A stretch of 64,000 nt of DNA, taken from positions 620,001-684,000 of the forward strand of contig OY282519.1 in NCBI GenBank assembly GCA_958296405.1, given 5' to 3'. This DNA is from an uncultured Pseudomonadales bacterium. GTDB taxonomy: Bacteria; Pseudomonadota; Gammaproteobacteria; Pseudomonadales; Azotimanducaceae. Made by a program: the position numbers and the translations under genes. The notes under the pieces were generated by a model. That model ran no database searches, was not told the DNA's origin, and saw only the letters and a list, made by a program, of their open reading frames with translations. Below are positions 36,733 through 47,056 of this stretch, in pieces (within the stretch, counting starts at the first letter, position 1; each line of letters begins with the position of its first letter).

Positions 36733-37515
36733 TTAGCGGGCCGCTTCGAGCCCCTGCTGCTCCGCATAGCGAAGCACCTCCCCGACGACGGCGTCAATGG
36801 ACATGTGAGTTGTGTCGATCGTCACCGCGTCTGCGGCCGGCCGCAACGGGGAAACGGCCCTCGTTCGGTCGCGCTCATCGCGGGCACGAATGTTCTCCAA
36901 AAGCGCGGCGTAGCTGTTGCTCCCGGCGCCGCCATGCTCACCTTCCCCCGCGCGAGCTGCGCCGCCACATGAGCCGGATGCCGCATCCCGCAAAGGGCCG
37001 CTCACCTTAACACCCAGCTCTTGATCCAGCAACTGTCGGTAACGGCGACGAGCGCGTTCCTGGGCGCTCGCGTCCAGAAACACTTTGAGGGCGGCATCGG
37101 GGAACACCACGGTGGCCATGTCGCGGCCGTCTGCCACCAACCCAGGCGGGCGGCGCATGCCGAGTTGCATCGCACGCAGCGCCACGCGCACGGGCGGCTG
37201 GCGAGCCACTTCCGAAGAGCCGGCGCTGATGCGCTCCGCGCGGATTGCGTGCGTGACATCTTGTCCATCCACGACAATCGCTTCGGCGCCATGAGCGATC
37301 CGCAGCGTGCCGGCAAGCTCGGCGAGCCGGTCGCCGTCGTCCAAGTCCACGCCGCGTTCCAAGCCCGCCCAAGCGACGATGCGGTACAGGGCGCCGCTGT
37401 CCAACAGGTGCCAACCCAACGCGCTCGCCACGCGCCCAGAGACGGTGCCCTTGCCCGACCCGCCCGGGCCGTCAATGGCGATGACGGGCGCCGCCGGCGC
37501 CGTCGCGTCAAGCAT
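36733..37515 (-). CDS. cmk: Cytidylate kinase with an insertion
   Basis: Phosphorylates CMP/dCMP. ATG at 37515 gives 260 residues (E. coli 227). The P-loop is DGPGGSGKGT (residues 15-24), with DSGALYR and GRDMATVVFPDA for CMP binding and RARRRY for the lid. After RYRQLLDQ, where relatives continue directly into YAALLENIRARDERDR, there are about 34 residues (168-201) rich in Gly/Ala/Ser. The start overlaps the tyrA stop by 8 bp. Confidence 0.95.
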   Translation of the reverse strand: MLDATAPAAPVIAIDGPGGSGKGTVSGRVASALGWHLLDSGALYRIVAWAGLERGVDLDDGDRLAELAGTLRIAHGAEAIVVDGQDVTHAIRAERISAGSSEVARQPPVRVALRAMQLGMRRPPGLVADGRDMATVVFPDAALKVFLDASAQERARRRYRQLLDQELGVKVSGPLRDAASGSCGGAARAGEGEHGGAGSNSYAALLENIRARDERDRTRAVSPLRPAADAVTIDTTHMSIDAVVGEVLRYAEQQGLEAAR

Positions 37516-38320
37516 CGAGGCGCACCCGCTTGGCGCGCGCGGCGGCGATGCGCTGCGCCAAGGCCACTTTGTCTTGCTCAACCACGAGCCGCGGCGCCAA
37601 CGCCTCCACCCAGCGCAGCACTTGGTCGCGGTTCTCGTGCAGGATGTCGCCCCACACGGCGGCGTCCGCGGCGGCGATGCGGGTGAAGTCTCGAAAGCCG
37701 CCGCCCACCGCGCGCCGCAACGTCGCGTCATCCACGTCGTCCAACATCTCCATGAGCGCGAAGGCGATGAGGTGGGGCAAATGGCTGGTGGCCGCCAACA
37801 GGCAATCATGGGCTTCGGGCGTTTGCCGCGTCACCGTCGCGCCGATGTCGCGCCACCAGCCGCTCACCTGCGCCACCACCGCGGCGTTCGTCTCGGCCAC
37901 CGGCGTCACGACGACGGAACACCCCTCGAACAAGTCCGCCCGCGCGGCGGCGGCGCCGTGGCGTTCCGAACCCGCCACCGGATGGCAGGGCACGAAGGCC
38001 GACGGCGGCCCGCCCTGCGCGCGCAACGCGCGAATGGCCGGCGCCTTGACGCTGCCAACATCGAAGATCACGGCCTGCGGATGCCGTTCCGCCGCCTGCG
38101 CCACCTGCTCGGCGATGCTGCCCACCGGCGTGGCGATGCACACCGCCGTCGGCTCAATCGCGGCGCCGGGCGCATCCACAATGCCGCGGGCGCGGGCGGC
38201 GGCTAGGGCGGCAGGGTTCGCATCCATGCCGTCCACGCGCTCGAAAAGGCCGGCGGCGCGCGCCGCCAGCGCGAATGAACCACCGATGAGGCCGGTGCCC
38301 ACCAACAACAGGGCGTTCAC
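37508..38320 (-). CDS. tyrA: Prephenate dehydrogenase
   Basis: Oxidises prephenate to 4-hydroxyphenylpyruvate for tyrosine. 270 residues, monofunctional form without chorismate mutase. The NAD motif is LLVGTGLIGGSFA, followed by FDVGSVKAP and the active-site HPVAGSE; SHLPHLIAFAL and GGGFRDFTRIA are typical of the helical domain. GTG start overlapping the hisC stop as GTGA. In pseudomonads tyrA is followed by or fused to aroA; here it runs straight into cmk. Confidence 0.95.
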   Translation of the reverse strand: MNALLLVGTGLIGGSFALAARAAGLFERVDGMDANPAALAAARARGIVDAPGAAIEPTAVCIATPVGSIAEQVAQAAERHPQAVIFDVGSVKAPAIRALRAQGGPPSAFVPCHPVAGSERHGAAAARADLFEGCSVVVTPVAETNAAVVAQVSGWWRDIGATVTRQTPEAHDCLLAATSHLPHLIAFALMEMLDDVDDATLRRAVGGGFRDFTRIAAADAAVWGDILHENRDQVLRWVEALAPRLVVEQDKVALAQRIAAARAKRVRLDA

Positions 38321-39411
38321 AGCACGGCGCCCAAGGCGCCGAGGAAGCGCTCGTTCTCGGCCGGCAAGCCAATGGAAACGCGCAGATGCTCGGCCATGCC
38401 GTAGTTCGCCACCGGCCGCACGATGACGCCACGCTCAAGCAAGGCTTCGTAAATCGATGCCGCCCCGCGCCCGCAGTGCATGGTGACGAAGTTGCCGATG
38501 GATGGAATGTGCGGCACACCCAAGCGTTCGAGGCCAGCCTCGAGTTGCGCCATGCCGGCATCGTTCATCGCTTTGCTGCTCGCCACGAACTCCGCATCCT
38601 GCAAGGCCGCTTCCGCCGCCGCCAAGGCGAGGCTCGACGTGTTGAAAGGCTGGCGGATGCGATTCATCAGGTCTGCGAACTCTGCGCTCGACACGCTGTA
38701 GCCAATGCGCAGGCCAGCCAAGCCATGAATCTTCGAGAAGGTGCGCGTGGCAATGAGGTTCGGATGCTTGGCTTGAAGCTGGATGCCGTCCGGATAGCCG
38801 GGCGCCGACACATATTCACGATACGCCTCGTCCAGCACCACCCAAATCCGCGCCGGCAGCGCGCCCAAGAACCGTTCAAGGTGGGTGCGCGACGTCCAAG
38901 TGCCGGTGGGATTGTTGGGATTGGCGATGAAGACGATGCGCGTCGCCGCGGTGACGCGCTCCAGCATCGCGTCCAAATCGTGCCCCCAATCCTTCGACGG
39001 GGCCACCACCAACTTGCCGTGGGCGCCGACGATGGCAAGCGGATACACGACGAAGCAGTGTTCATCCACAATGCCCTCCGCCCCCGGCGACAGCGCCACC
39101 CGCGCAGCCAGTTCCAGCACGTCGTTGGAACCATTGCCGAGGGTGATGCGCTCCTCGCCCACCCCCAACTGCCTCGCCAACGCGCGCTTCAGCCGATAGC
39201 CGCTGCCATCCGGATAGCGCGACAGTTCGCCGGCCGCGCGTTCGATGGCGCTGCGCACCCCTGGCCCCGGGCCGCGCGGGTTCTCGTTGCTGGCGAGCTT
39301 CACGATGTCCTTGATGCCAGATTCCCGGGCCAGCTCCTCGGCTGGCTTGCCCGGCTGGTAGGGCATGAGCCCCGCGATGCGTTCGTTGACGTTGGCGGCG
39401 GCGCCCGCCAT
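38317..39411 (-). CDS. hisC: Histidinol-phosphate/aromatic aminotransferase
   Basis: PLP enzyme of 364 residues, fold type I. The segment ANPNNPTGTW and the PLP lysine in TFSKIHGLAGLRIGYS are clear. Located between pheA and tyrA, so it probably transaminates phenylpyruvate/hydroxyphenylpyruvate as well as imidazole-acetol phosphate (the hisC2 role in Pseudomonas). Starts within the pheA stop (ATGA). Confidence 0.93.
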   Translation of the reverse strand: MAGAAANVNERIAGLMPYQPGKPAEELARESGIKDIVKLASNENPRGPGPGVRSAIERAAGELSRYPDGSGYRLKRALARQLGVGEERITLGNGSNDVLELAARVALSPGAEGIVDEHCFVVYPLAIVGAHGKLVVAPSKDWGHDLDAMLERVTAATRIVFIANPNNPTGTWTSRTHLERFLGALPARIWVVLDEAYREYVSAPGYPDGIQLQAKHPNLIATRTFSKIHGLAGLRIGYSVSSAEFADLMNRIRQPFNTSSLALAAAEAALQDAEFVASSKAMNDAGMAQLEAGLERLGVPHIPSIGNFVTMHCGRGAASIYEALLERGVIVRPVANYGMAEHLRVSIGLPAENERFLGALGAVL

Positions 39412-40505
39412 CAGATCACCGCCTTCGGATAAGACCCCAGCGACCGCACATTCGTGGCCACGGCCTGCACTTCAGACAACACGGCCTGCACCGCCGGGGC
39501 GGTTTCGTGGCCGTCAAAATCAATGAAGAACACATAGTTCCAGTTGCCGGAGCGCGATGGCCGCGTTTCGATGCGGCTGAGATCGATGCCGTGGCGGTGG
39601 AACGGCGCGAGCACGCCGTACAGCGCGCCTGGTTCGTTCCTGGTGGAGACCAGAATGGAGGTTTTGTCCGCGCCGCTTGGCCCCACCTCCTGAGCGCCAA
39701 TGACGAGAAAGCGCGTCTTGTTGTTCGGCTCGTCTTCCACGTTGGTGGCCAAGATGCGCAGGCCGTAGCGTTCCGCCGCCATCGCGCCGGCGATGGCTCC
39801 GGCGCCGTCCATCTCCTGCGCCAGCCGCGCCGCCTCGGCGTTGCTGGCGACGGGCAGGCGCGGCGTGTCGGGATAGTGCCGGTCCAGCCAACCGCGGCAC
39901 TGCGCCAACGATTGCTCGTGCGAGTAGATGGCGGTGATGGCGTCGCTCTTGGCGAGCGACATGAAGGCGTGGTGAATCGGCAGTTCCACTTCGCCGCAAA
40001 TGGAGAGCTTCGATGACATGAAGCAATCCAAAGTGTGGTTGACCATGCCCTCGGTGCTGTTTTCCACCGGCACGACGCCGTAGTGCGCGGCGCCGGATTC
40101 CACCTCGCGAAACACGTCGTCGATGGACGCCAAGGCGCGGGCGGTGGCGAAGTGCCCAAACTGCTTGATGGCTGCCGCTTCGGTGTAGGTGCCGGCAGGG
40201 CCCAAGCAAGCGATGGTGAGCGGCTGCTCAAGGGAGAGACAACAGGAAACAATCTCGCGGAAGAGGCGCGCGATGTCTTCATTCGAGAGCGGGCCGGTGT
40301 TCTCTTCCTGAACCCGCTTGAGTATCTTCGCCTCGCGCTCGGGGCGGTAGAAGATCGGTTGCTCGTCGCCTTCGCCCAGCGACTTGATCTCGGCCACCTG
40401 CTGGGCGCAGCCGGCGCGTTCGTTCAGCAGCCTTGCCAGCTCCCGGTCGATGGCGTCAATGCGCTCGCGCACCGCGGCGAGGCGCCCCTCAGCCTGGTCC
40501 TTCAT
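39411..40505 (-). CDS. pheA: P-protein: chorismate mutase / prephenate dehydratase
   Basis: Two steps of phenylalanine synthesis in one chain of 364 residues. Residues about 5-90 are an AroQ chorismate mutase (ERIDAIDRELARLLNERA). Residues about 97-270 are the dehydratase (GPAGTYTEAA, VVPVENSTEGMVNHTLD, NKTRFLVIG). The C-terminal ACT domain (IETRPSRSGNWNYVFFID) gives phenylalanine feedback control. Overlaps serC and hisC by four bases each. Confidence 0.96.
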   Translation of the reverse strand: MKDQAEGRLAAVRERIDAIDRELARLLNERAGCAQQVAEIKSLGEGDEQPIFYRPEREAKILKRVQEENTGPLSNEDIARLFREIVSCCLSLEQPLTIACLGPAGTYTEAAAIKQFGHFATARALASIDDVFREVESGAAHYGVVPVENSTEGMVNHTLDCFMSSKLSICGEVELPIHHAFMSLAKSDAITAIYSHEQSLAQCRGWLDRHYPDTPRLPVASNAEAARLAQEMDGAGAIAGAMAAERYGLRILATNVEDEPNNKTRFLVIGAQEVGPSGADKTSILVSTRNEPGALYGVLAPFHRHGIDLSRIETRPSRSGNWNYVFFIDFDGHETAPAVQAVLSEVQAVATNVRSLGSYPKAVI

Positions 40506-41584
40506 GCACGATCAGCTTCAAACGCCGCCATGAACTCGATGAGCGCTCCCACCGCTGCCTCGCTCACGGCATTGTAAAGGCTCGCGCGCATGCCCCCAAC
40601 GCTGCGGTGGCCCTTGAGGTTGAGCAGCCCGGCCGCGCTCGCTTCGGTGAGGAAAGCGGCGTCCAAGGCTGGGTCTGCCAACGTGAAGGGCACGTTCATC
40701 CATGAGCGATGCGCCGGCGCCACGGGGCAAGAGTAGAAGTTGCTGGCATCGACGGCGGCATAGAGCTTGGCCGCCTTGCGTTCATTCACCGCCGCCATCG
40801 CCGCCAGGCCCCCTTGCTCCTGCAGCCACTCGAACACGAGGCCGGCGAGGTACCAAGCGTAGGTTGGCGGCGTGTTCAGCATGGAACCGGAAGCCGCCAG
40901 CGCACCGTAATCCAACAAGGTGGGCGTCTCTGGGCGGGCATGGCCGGCAAGGTCTTCACGCACCACGACGACGGTGACCCCCGCCGGGCCGATGTTCTTC
41001 TGGGCGCCGGCGTAGATGACGCCGAACTGCGTCACATCCAGCGGGCGCGACAGCAGCGTGGACGACAAATCCGCCACCAAGGGCACGTCGCCGACGTCTG
41101 GCCAAGCGTGGTATTCGACGCCGCCGATGGTCTCGTTGCCGGTGATGTGGACATAGCGGGCCTGCGGGGTGAGGCGCCAAGACGCCACATCCGGCACGCA
41201 GGTGAAGCCCTGCTCCGCCGCCGAGGCCGCGACATTGACGCGCACCAAACGCTGCGCTTCGGCAATGGCCTTGGCGGCCCAAGCGCCAGTGTCCACATAG
41301 TCTGACACGTCCTGCCGGCCGGCCAAATTGAGCGGCGCCATCGCAAATTGCAGCGTCGCGCCGCCTTGCAGAAACAACACGTGGTAGCCAGCGCCGATGC
41401 CAAGCAGTGCGCGGAGGTTCGCCTCGGCGCGCTCGGCGATGTCGATGAACTCTTTGCTGCGATGGCTCATCTCCATCACGGACAAGCCACGCCCTTGATA
41501 ATCCAGCAGTTCCGCTTGGGCGCGCTCCAACACCGCTTGCGGCAGGGCGGCAGGGCCCGCGGAGAAGTTGTGCGCGCGCATCAT
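40502..41584 (-). CDS. serC: Phosphoserine aminotransferase
   Basis: Serine and pyridoxal biosynthesis. 360 residues with N-terminal FNFSAGPAALP, the SHRSKEF segment, the PLP lysine in GVIYAGAQKNIGPAG and the C-terminal KGHRSVGGMRASLYNA. Two ATG codons in tandem (41584 and 41581) could start it; both lie about 25 bp after the gyrA stop. The order gyrA-serC-pheA-hisC-tyrA is the Pseudomonas one. Confidence 0.96.
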   Translation of the reverse strand: MMRAHNFSAGPAALPQAVLERAQAELLDYQGRGLSVMEMSHRSKEFIDIAERAEANLRALLGIGAGYHVLFLQGGATLQFAMAPLNLAGRQDVSDYVDTGAWAAKAIAEAQRLVRVNVAASAAEQGFTCVPDVASWRLTPQARYVHITGNETIGGVEYHAWPDVGDVPLVADLSSTLLSRPLDVTQFGVIYAGAQKNIGPAGVTVVVVREDLAGHARPETPTLLDYGALAASGSMLNTPPTYAWYLAGLVFEWLQEQGGLAAMAAVNERKAAKLYAAVDASNFYSCPVAPAHRSWMNVPFTLADPALDAAFLTEASAAGLLNLKGHRSVGGMRASLYNAVSEAAVGALIEFMAAFEADRA

Positions 41585-41609
41585 GGTGGTGCCGGGCCGC
41601 GAGCGGGCG

Positions 41610-44192
41610 TCAGGTTTCCTCGTCGCCGTTGTCTTTCTCGACGATGCGTTCCAAGCCGACGAGCTGCTCTTCTTCCCGCAACGCGATGAGCTTGACGCCC
41701 TGCGTGTTGCGGCCTTGCACCGACACCTCATCCGCGGCGGTGCGCACGAGGGTGCCTTGATCGCTGATGAGCATGATCTCGTCGCCGGCAAACACTTGCG
41801 CCGCGCCGACGAGGGCGCCATTGCGGTCTCCCCCCTGCTGCGCGATGACGCCCTGCGCGCCGCGGCCTTTCGCCGGAAACGCGGCAACGTCCGTGCGCTT
41901 GCCGTAGCCGTTCGCGCTGGCCGTGAGCACAAAGCCATCAGGCTGCGGAATGATGAGCGCGATGACGGTCTGCCCGCGCTGCAACCGGATGCCGCGCACC
42001 CCACGCGCCGTCCTGCCTACGGCGCGCACATCCGATTCCTTGAAACGCGCCGCCTTGCCGGAGCTCGCCACCAACAGGATGTCTGAACGGCCATCGGTGA
42101 TGGCGACGCCAACCAAGTGGTTGCCTTCTTCAAGCTCCAGCGCGATGAGGCCGCTGGCGCGACGCCGCGCGAAGCGTTCGACGGGCGTTTTCTTCACCGT
42201 CCCATTCGCGGTGGCCATGAACACGAACGCATCGTCCGCGACATCCCGCAACGGCAGCAGCGCCGTGACGCGCTCGTCGCCATCGAGCGGCAGCATATTC
42301 ACCAGCGGGCGACCCTTCGCGCCGCGGCTGCCCTGCGGAATCTGGAACACGCGCAGCCAATACACCTTGCCCTTGTTGGAGAAGCACAGCAGCGTGTCGT
42401 GGGAGTTCGCGGTGAGCAGATGCTCCACGAAATCCTCATCCCGCACCGACGTGGCTGTCTTGCCGCGCCCGCCACGCCGCTGCGCTTGATAGACGGTGAG
42501 CGGCTGCGTCTTGGCATAGCCCTGGTGAGACACCGTGACGACCATGTCTTCCTCGGTGATGAGGTCTTCAGCGCTCAGGTCTTGATGGGAACTCTGAATC
42601 TCGGTGCGGCGGTCGTCCCCGTAGCGCTGCCGAATGTCCAGCAACTCTTCGCGAATCACCGCCGTGAGGCGCTCGCGTGAATCCAAAATGGCCTGCAACG
42701 CGGTGATCTCGTCCAAGACTTCGCCGTAGTCCTCCATGAGCTTGTCTTTCTGCAGCCCGGTCAGCCGCTGCAGCTGCATGTCCAAGATGGCTTGCGCCTG
42801 CTGTTCAGAGAGCCGGTAGAGCCCGTCGACGAAGCCAAACTCCTCGCCCAAGCCATCCGGGCGGCAAGACTCGCTGCCGGCGCGCGTCATCAACTCCGCC
42901 ACCGCCTCCGAAGCAAAGCGCCGCCCCATCAGCGCCACCCGGGCATCCGCCGGCGTGCGCGACGCGCGGATGAGGTCTACCACCGTCTCTGCATTCTCCA
43001 ACGCCACCGCTTGCCCTTCGAGCAGATGGCCGCGCCGCTGCGCCCGCGCCACGAGGAACGCCGTGCGCCGAAACACCACCTCGCGGCGATGCTTGATGAA
43101 CTCCTCCAGCATCTGCTTCAAGTTGAGCAGGCGCGGTTGGCCATCCACCAAGGCCACGCAGTTAATGCCAAAGACAGACTGCAACTGCGTTTGCGCGTAC
43201 AGGTTGTTCAGCACCACCTCGCCGGGTTCGTTGCGACGCAGTTCGATGACGATGCGCAGGCCGTCCTTATCCGATTCGTCGCGCAGCTCCGTGATGCCCT
43301 CGATCTTCTTGTCGCGCACCAGTTCGGCAATCTTCTCGATGAGGCGCGACTTGTTAAGTTGGTAAGGAATCTCGGTGACGACGATGGTGTCCTTGCCGGC
43401 GCCGTCTGACTGCACCGTCGCCCGCGCCCGCACATAGATGCGCCCGCGCCCGGTGCGGTAGGCCTGCACGATGCCAGCGCGGCCGTTGATGATGCCGGCG
43501 GTGGGGAAATCTGGCCCGTCGATGTGTTCCATCAGGGCGTCCACGCCGATGGCGCCATCCTCAAGCAGGGCAAGGCAGGCGTCGATGGTCTCGCACAGAT
43601 TGTGCGGCGGGATGTTCGTCGCCAAGCCCACGGCGATGCCGGCGGAGCCGTTCAGCAACAGGTTCGGCACCCGCGTTGGCAACACCTCCGGCATGGACAG
43701 CGTGTCGTCGTAGTTCGGCACGAAATCCACGGCGTCCTTGTCCAAGTCCGCCAGCAGTTCGCTGGCGAGGCGCTCCATGCGCACTTCCGTGTAGCGCATC
43801 GCCGCCGGCGGGTCGCCATCCACCGAGCCAAAGTTGCCCTGGCCATCCACCAAGGTGTATCGCAAGGAGAAATCCTGCGCCATGCGGGCGATGGTCTCGT
43901 AGATGGCGCTGTCGCCATGCGGGTGGTACTTGCCCATCACCTCGCCGACCACCCGCGCGGACTTCATGTACGGGCGGTTATGGACGTTGTTGAGCTCGTG
44001 CATCGCGTACAGAACGCGCTTATGCACCGGCTTCAGCCCGTCCCGCACGTCCGGCAGCGCACGCCCGACGATGACGCTCATCGCGTAATCGAGGTACGAC
44101 TGCTTCAGCTCATCTTCGATGTTGACCGGGAGAATCTCCCGGCCGCGGGTTCCCCCGCTGTCGGCGACGGAATCCCCCCCGGCATCAGACAT
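41610..44192 (-). CDS. gyrA: DNA gyrase subunit A
   Basis: 860 residues. The catalytic tyrosine is in AAMRYTEVR, and the quinolone region reads [14 protein letters not shown]: Ser is kept at E. coli position 83 and Glu replaces Asp87. The GyrA box QRRGGRGK, needed for DNA wrapping, is present in the C-terminal pinwheel, and the C-terminus is acidic ([10 protein letters not shown]). First gene of the serC-pheA-hisC-tyrA-cmk series. Confidence 0.97.
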   Translation of the reverse strand: MSDAGGDSVADSGGTRGREILPVNIEDELKQSYLDYAMSVIVGRALPDVRDGLKPVHKRVLYAMHELNNVHNRPYMKSARVVGEVMGKYHPHGDSAIYETIARMAQDFSLRYTLVDGQGNFGSVDGDPPAAMRYTEVRMERLASELLADLDKDAVDFVPNYDDTLSMPEVLPTRVPNLLLNGSAGIAVGLATNIPPHNLCETIDACLALLEDGAIGVDALMEHIDGPDFPTAGIINGRAGIVQAYRTGRGRIYVRARATVQSDGAGKDTIVVTEIPYQLNKSRLIEKIAELVRDKKIEGITELRDESDKDGLRIVIELRRNEPGEVVLNNLYAQTQLQSVFGINCVALVDGQPRLLNLKQMLEEFIKHRREVVFRRTAFLVARAQRRGHLLEGQAVALENAETVVDLIRASRTPADARVALMGRRFASEAVAELMTRAGSESCRPDGLGEEFGFVDGLYRLSEQQAQAILDMQLQRLTGLQKDKLMEDYGEVLDEITALQAILDSRERLTAVIREELLDIRQRYGDDRRTEIQSSHQDLSAEDLITEEDMVVTVSHQGYAKTQPLTVYQAQRRGGRGKTATSVRDEDFVEHLLTANSHDTLLCFSNKGKVYWLRVFQIPQGSRGAKGRPLVNMLPLDGDERVTALLPLRDVADDAFVFMATANGTVKKTPVERFARRRASGLIALELEEGNHLVGVAITDGRSDILLVASSGKAARFKESDVRAVGRTARGVRGIRLQRGQTVIALIIPQPDGFVLTASANGYGKRTDVAAFPAKGRGAQGVIAQQGGDRNGALVGAAQVFAGDEIMLISDQGTLVRTAADEVSVQGRNTQGVKLIALREEEQLVGLERIVEKDNGDEET

Positions 44193-44524
44193 TGGGCAGC
44201 TTGCCTAAGGGCAGTCCAAAGGGATCGATTTTATCATTGAACGGGGGCGGGCCGGAGGACAAAGGCGATACCTCCTCCTCGTCGACAAACGACGATCCAC
44301 TCTTGATCAACGAGCTCGTCGCGACAGTTTCGCCATCACCGGGCCGGTACGAAACGACGCGAGACCTGCCGTTCGCCTCAGGCGACTGGCAGGAAGCCAT
44401 CCCTGGGTTGCCGCGCATCCAGCGTCAGCACCTCGCCCTCTGTGTCGAAGCGACTCTGGTGACCCATGTCCGTCGTTCGGCGGATACAGCCTGCGTAAAA
44501 TGGGCAACGCAGACCGGCCTCGAC
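44193..44524. other. Intergenic region upstream of gyrA
   Basis: 332 bp between the helicase stop and the gyrA start, both read on the minus strand; no gene recognised. An AT-rich patch (GATTTTATCATTGAAC near 44226) could hold the gyrA -10 on the minus strand, but I could not pair it with a well-spaced -35. It also marks the junction between the core gyrA block and the accessory island. Confidence 0.4.
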
Positions 44525-47014
44525 TCATCGAATGGGCTCGCTCTCCAACAGATTCAACAAATCCGGCCAAAGAAGCCCTTTCTTTCGCATCGCCTCTCCC
44601 ATCTGCTCGCGCAGCTCCATCGGCAACGCCCCGCTCGCAACGTCCTTAAGCAACGACTCCAGTTTCTCCCCCAGTTCCTTCAAGCTCTCCAATCTCACCA
44701 CTACCATCTCCTCGCTAGGATTCGCGCTCGACGTAGCCTTTTGCTTAGGCCCCACAAACATCGGAACGACTTCCACAATATCTGGGTTTTCCACACGCAC
44801 CCACTGAATATGGTCATACATCTGCCCCACCTCTTTCTTCCCGTAGCTACTACTCTGACTTTTGTTCGTCTTTACTTCTATGCAAATTGCAACGTTGAAG
44901 TCACGCACGATCCACAATACATCGGGCCCCGTACGCACCTCGTTGTCCGGTCTCGAAGACTCGAATCCCAAATATTGACCGAGATACCGCAATGACTCCT
45001 CTACATTCCCGCTCGATCCTCCACGCAGGCCACCCAGATTCAACCGAAGCCCTTTCGGCGGCTCAAGCTCCGATCCTCTACCCGGCAAGATCTGACGGGC
45101 GACCTGATCTACTTGAATTGACACCGTCTCGCCCGCATCGCCGAGAATGTCTTGGTGGCGAGGGACATTCTTTTGAATCGCATGCGCATCTCTGTACAGT
45201 TCCTCCGCCGACGTCCTGTCACCAGACCTCTCAAGTGCGTAGGCCAGCCAAACGCCATGCCATGCACCGGTATTCTCACTCACGCCCATTGCGCTACCAC
45301 GAATTCCCTTCAACGCTTTCGCCGCCCCTTGATAGTTCGAGTCCCAAAGGCGTTCCATGTACTTGCCCTCTCCCAGCGCCACTTCAAGCATCATCTTGTC
45401 ACTTGCGTTCGCAGTCGCAACCTCCTTTTCTTCCGTATCGTCTACATATTTCTTATAGTTGCTCCTCCACTCTGGATTTCTGTCGAGGCAGTACGACGCT
45501 ACACCATTCAGATCACCATCCTCGATTTGATCAGAGAGCTCATGACCAAGCTCGATCTGCCTGCGTAAAAACGAAGGAAGCAGTTTCAGGTTTCTCTCCG
45601 TACCGAGCCATTTGAGGAGGCGTTCGCCCGTTAGGATGACTACACCATGGTCGTTCATACCTCTAGAAATCCGTCCGAAGCACTGCACCAATCGGGAGGC
45701 TATTGTGTTTCTCAGTGCATTATTGATGCGTAGCTGCTCCCAGAGGTAGCGCTCGAGCGGTCCTAAACCTATTGGCAAACCGTCGATGACGAGAATCCGG
45801 CATGTATTTCCCGGAAGGTCTACGCCATCATAGCGACCGACGAGAAGCAGCTTCCTACGTTCATCAGCTCTAGAGTCGCGAAATCTCCTAACCTCGTCTG
45901 GTACGGATTCCCTTTTCGGGGGATTAGCGATCTCCGACCAAGTCTCCGCGCCTTTGTATGTTGGCACGACGATCAAAGCCTTATATCTGCGCAGGAAGTC
46001 GGCGGTCGCTTGGTACTCGTCCGCTTGGCGCGATGGAAACAGCACGAGGCGTTCGCACTTTCCGGCTTTGGTTGACGAAGATATCGTCTTGGTTGGAGCC
46101 CGGCCGAAAGTCCGAGCAAAGGAATCTAGTGCATTTAAAGTTGCCGATAGATAGACTCGGCGCACATCGGTGGAGAAGTAGGGGAGAGTACTCACAGGGA
46201 CAAAGGGGGGAGTGATAGTCAACGATTGTGTTGACAGGAGAAAGCAGCAATGGTCAATGTGATCCCGCAGGTGTTCCCAAGCGAACATGGTACCTTGGTC
46301 TTTCGTTAGACGACTAGACATCAATATTCGCTCTATCTCACTTTTGTGTTGGTAAACTACATTTGGAGGTATCCAGAAAGTGTTGTTGGACACACCATCG
46401 CACATCTCAATGTAGCTAACTGAGCGGCCAACTCTATAATGATAATCCGCAAAGAGTTCGGCTAGTTTCTCGTACGCCGAGGACATACCGCTACGGTCTA
46501 TGCTAAGGGTGAACTGATCCCTTAGTATCTGATCTGCTGTGTGCGCATCGTCGAAGATCACGGCGGCGATGTCGTGTTGCCGGAATATTGTTTTGCCGTT
46601 GAAGATCGCTTGATATGTGGTCAAGCAGGGCTTCTGTGCCCTTTCGTAGCCGTCGTCGGAGAATTCTGTACGGTAGTAGGTCGTGACGTCGAGGCCGTAC
46701 CCAGCCGCCATTTCCCTCGTCTGTTCAATAAGTTGTATGGATGCACATGCATAGACCACTTGCCTAGAAGACTCGTTGACGAGAGATTGGGCGATCAAAA
46801 GACCAACTAGGGTCTTTCCTGCGCCGGTGTTCAGGACAATACTGATGTCGCTTTCGCTACGGTTGGCGTGGAAATCCCGGAGAGCGTCGCCTTGAGGGAG
46901 CCAAAGTTCGTTTACGTTCCCATCCGATATTGTGCAGGACTGGAATATCTCTATCGGGTCAACGGGGCGGGCCGTGCTCGCGGTTGGACGGATCTTATTG
47001 AAATCTATGGCCAT
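44525..47014 (-). CDS. Superfamily 2 helicase fused to a PD-(D/E)XK nuclease domain
   Basis: 829 residues from ATG 47014 (GAGGA about 8 nt upstream). Walker A is LNTGAGKT (61-68), motif II is DDAH (155-158), motif III SATLN (290-294) and motif VI QCFGRISRG (444-452). The segment DGVDLPGNTCRILVIDGLP resembles XPD/DinG-type helicases, although no obvious iron-sulfur cysteine set is seen. After a helical middle part, GPDVLWIV (696-703) and CIEVKTNK (711-718) give the PD...ExK metal-nuclease signature. Base composition is clearly more AT-rich than gyrA. Probably acts on foreign DNA; family name not known to me. Confidence 0.78.
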   Translation of the reverse strand: MAIDFNKIRPTASTARPVDPIEIFQSCTISDGNVNELWLPQGDALRDFHANRSESDISIVLNTGAGKTLVGLLIAQSLVNESSRQVVYACASIQLIEQTREMAAGYGLDVTTYYRTEFSDDGYERAQKPCLTTYQAIFNGKTIFRQHDIAAVIFDDAHTADQILRDQFTLSIDRSGMSSAYEKLAELFADYHYRVGRSVSYIEMCDGVSNNTFWIPPNVVYQHKSEIERILMSSRLTKDQGTMFAWEHLRDHIDHCCFLLSTQSLTITPPFVPVSTLPYFSTDVRRVYLSATLNALDSFARTFGRAPTKTISSSTKAGKCERLVLFPSRQADEYQATADFLRRYKALIVVPTYKGAETWSEIANPPKRESVPDEVRRFRDSRADERRKLLLVGRYDGVDLPGNTCRILVIDGLPIGLGPLERYLWEQLRINNALRNTIASRLVQCFGRISRGMNDHGVVILTGERLLKWLGTERNLKLLPSFLRRQIELGHELSDQIEDGDLNGVASYCLDRNPEWRSNYKKYVDDTEEKEVATANASDKMMLEVALGEGKYMERLWDSNYQGAAKALKGIRGSAMGVSENTGAWHGVWLAYALERSGDRTSAEELYRDAHAIQKNVPRHQDILGDAGETVSIQVDQVARQILPGRGSELEPPKGLRLNLGGLRGGSSGNVEESLRYLGQYLGFESSRPDNEVRTGPDVLWIVRDFNVAICIEVKTNKSQSSSYGKKEVGQMYDHIQWVRVENPDIVEVVPMFVGPKQKATSSANPSEEMVVVRLESLKELGEKLESLLKDVASGALPMELREQMGEAMRKKGLLWPDLLNLLESEPIR

Positions 47015-47056
47015 TTTTAGCTTCCTCGAGGTAGCCCGCAATGTAGGGCCCGGATC

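Noticed and set aside
43860-44000. Quinolone-resistance change in GyrA (Glu at position 87)
   Set aside because: Glu87 also occurs as wild type in other gammaproteobacteria, and Ser83 is retained, so there is no sign of acquired resistance.
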